Source: Nocardioides sp. (GTDB lineage Bacteria; Actinomycetota; Actinomycetes; Propionibacteriales; Nocardioidaceae). From it: 5,145 bases of DNA. Positions 4,569-5,145 of this stretch are shown one piece after another. The stretch's first letter is position 1. Every line of letters starts with the position of its first letter. Position numbers and translations under genes: made by a program. The notes below the pieces were generated by a model that saw nothing but the letters and a program-made list of their open reading frames with translations, was not told the DNA's origin and searched no databases. The stretch covers positions 1-5,145 of the forward strand of contig JARICB010000390.1 in the NCBI GenBank assembly GCA_029264225.1. The letters are read 5' to 3'.

Positions 4569-5145
4569 ATGGGTCTGAACGCACGCGTCGGCAAGCACCT
4601 CGCCCCGAAACTTACCGGGCTGGCACCTGGCCTAACTACGTCCTTCGTCCGGGAGGCGCTGAACCGCGCCATCGAGGGGATCGGGCCGCTGCCCGGCGCG
4701 GCCGAGGCGGCCGACAAGCAACTGGCCGAGCAGCACGGCAACGTCAAGCGGGCGATCCACGAGGTGATCGAGAACCATGTGCGCTACGCCGGCGCGCAGG
4801 GCTTCGTGACCAACGTCGGCGGCCTGGTCACGGCTGCGGTGGCGATCCCCGCCAACATCACCGGCCTGGCGCTCGTCCAGTGCCGGATGATCGCCGGCAT
4901 TGCGCACCTGCGCGGTCACGACCTGGACGATCCCCGGGTCCGCAACGCGATCCTGACCACCCTGCTCGGCGAGGACACGGTGACCAACCTGGTCTTCAAG
5001 CAGAAGTTGTCGGCCCCACCGATGGCGCTCGCCACGGCCCCGGCCCACGATCCGGGGCTCGACCAGGCGATCGGTGCCGTCGTTGCTGCCACCTTGATCT
5101 CCCGGATGACCACCCGGCGGCTGGCACTTACCGTGGGTCGCCGGG
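4569..5145 (+). CDS. EcsC-family protein, 5' part only
   Basis: The frame is open from an ATG at 4569 to the right edge: 192 residues plus one base, with no stop reached. An in-frame GTG two codons upstream (4563) is possible, but the -10 spacing favours the ATG. The protein has an amphipathic N-terminal region with AIEGIGPLPGAAEAAD (34-49) and a helical HGNVKRAIHEVIENHVRYAGAQGF block. A long hydrophobic stretch follows (about 79-112, NVGGLVTAAVAIPANITGLAL), then HLRGHDLDDPRVR (113-125) and LLGEDTV. The GAQGFVT...GG...IPAN...R...IA.LRG.D..DPRVR pattern is what I recall from actinobacterial EcsC-family proteins. EcsC was first named from the B. subtilis ecs ABC-transporter operon. The biochemical function of stand-alone members is not established. 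Membrane association is likely from the hydrophobic stretch, and no transporter gene is adjacent. Confidence 0.82.
   Translation, partial: MGLNARVGKHLAPKLTGLAPGLTTSFVREALNRAIEGIGPLPGAAEAADKQLAEQHGNVKRAIHEVIENHVRYAGAQGFVTNVGGLVTAAVAIPANITGLALVQCRMIAGIAHLRGHDLDDPRVRNAILTTLLGEDTVTNLVFKQKLSAPPMALATAPAHDPGLDQAIGAVVAATLISRMTTRRLALTVGRR

Noticed and set aside
1..5145. A mobile, defence or other multi-gene accessory system
   Set aside because: There is no transposase, integrase, toxin-antitoxin pair, nuclease, CRISPR repeat or attachment site. Base composition appears even by eye, and the genes are mostly common chromosomal families.

Overview
The window looks like ordinary chromosomal sequence from a high-GC Gram-positive bacterium (Actinomycetota, possibly a Nocardioides-like member of the Propionibacteriales; the genus is a guess). 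The support is the high GC, the frequent GTG starts, an Aat transferase, an EcsC-family protein of the actinobacterial kind, and an Fpg/Nei glycosylase with the 'CQTGGKPLADRR' tail that I associate with actinobacteria. I see no insertion sequence, CRISPR array, tRNA, rRNA or phage structural gene. No gene-free stretch is longer than about 100 bases.

Layout from left to right. Positions 1-381 (minus): 5' part of a secreted collagen-like protein that runs off the left edge. Positions 456-1013 (minus): lipoprotein with four TPR repeats. Positions 1100-2329 (minus): P-loop ATPase with a C-terminal winged-helix-like region. Positions 2417-3283 (plus): Fpg/Nei-type DNA glycosylase, divergent from the ATPase. 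Positions 3288-3758 (minus): small acidic putative lipoprotein, convergent with the glycosylase across a 4-base gap. Positions 3859-4533 (minus): Aat, the leucyl/phenylalanyl-tRNA--protein transferase. Positions 4569-5145 (plus): 5' part of an EcsC-family protein that runs off the right edge.

The genes do not form one pathway. Three encode exported or surface proteins, and the others serve DNA repair, N-degron tagging and unassigned ATPase or membrane functions. The only likely operon is aat followed by the small lipoprotein gene.

The strongest pattern is in the gene starts. Six of the seven genes have a TANNNT (-10-like) hexamer ending 6 or 7 bases before the start codon and no convincing Shine-Dalgarno. 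That is the arrangement expected for leaderless mRNAs. The seventh, the small lipoprotein gene behind aat, has no TANNNT in its upstream gap and instead has a clear AGGAG. Other points worth a look are the glycosylase, which lacks several hallmark Fpg residues, and the 35-base divergent aat/ecsC promoter region. I did not find a convincing new multi-gene system.
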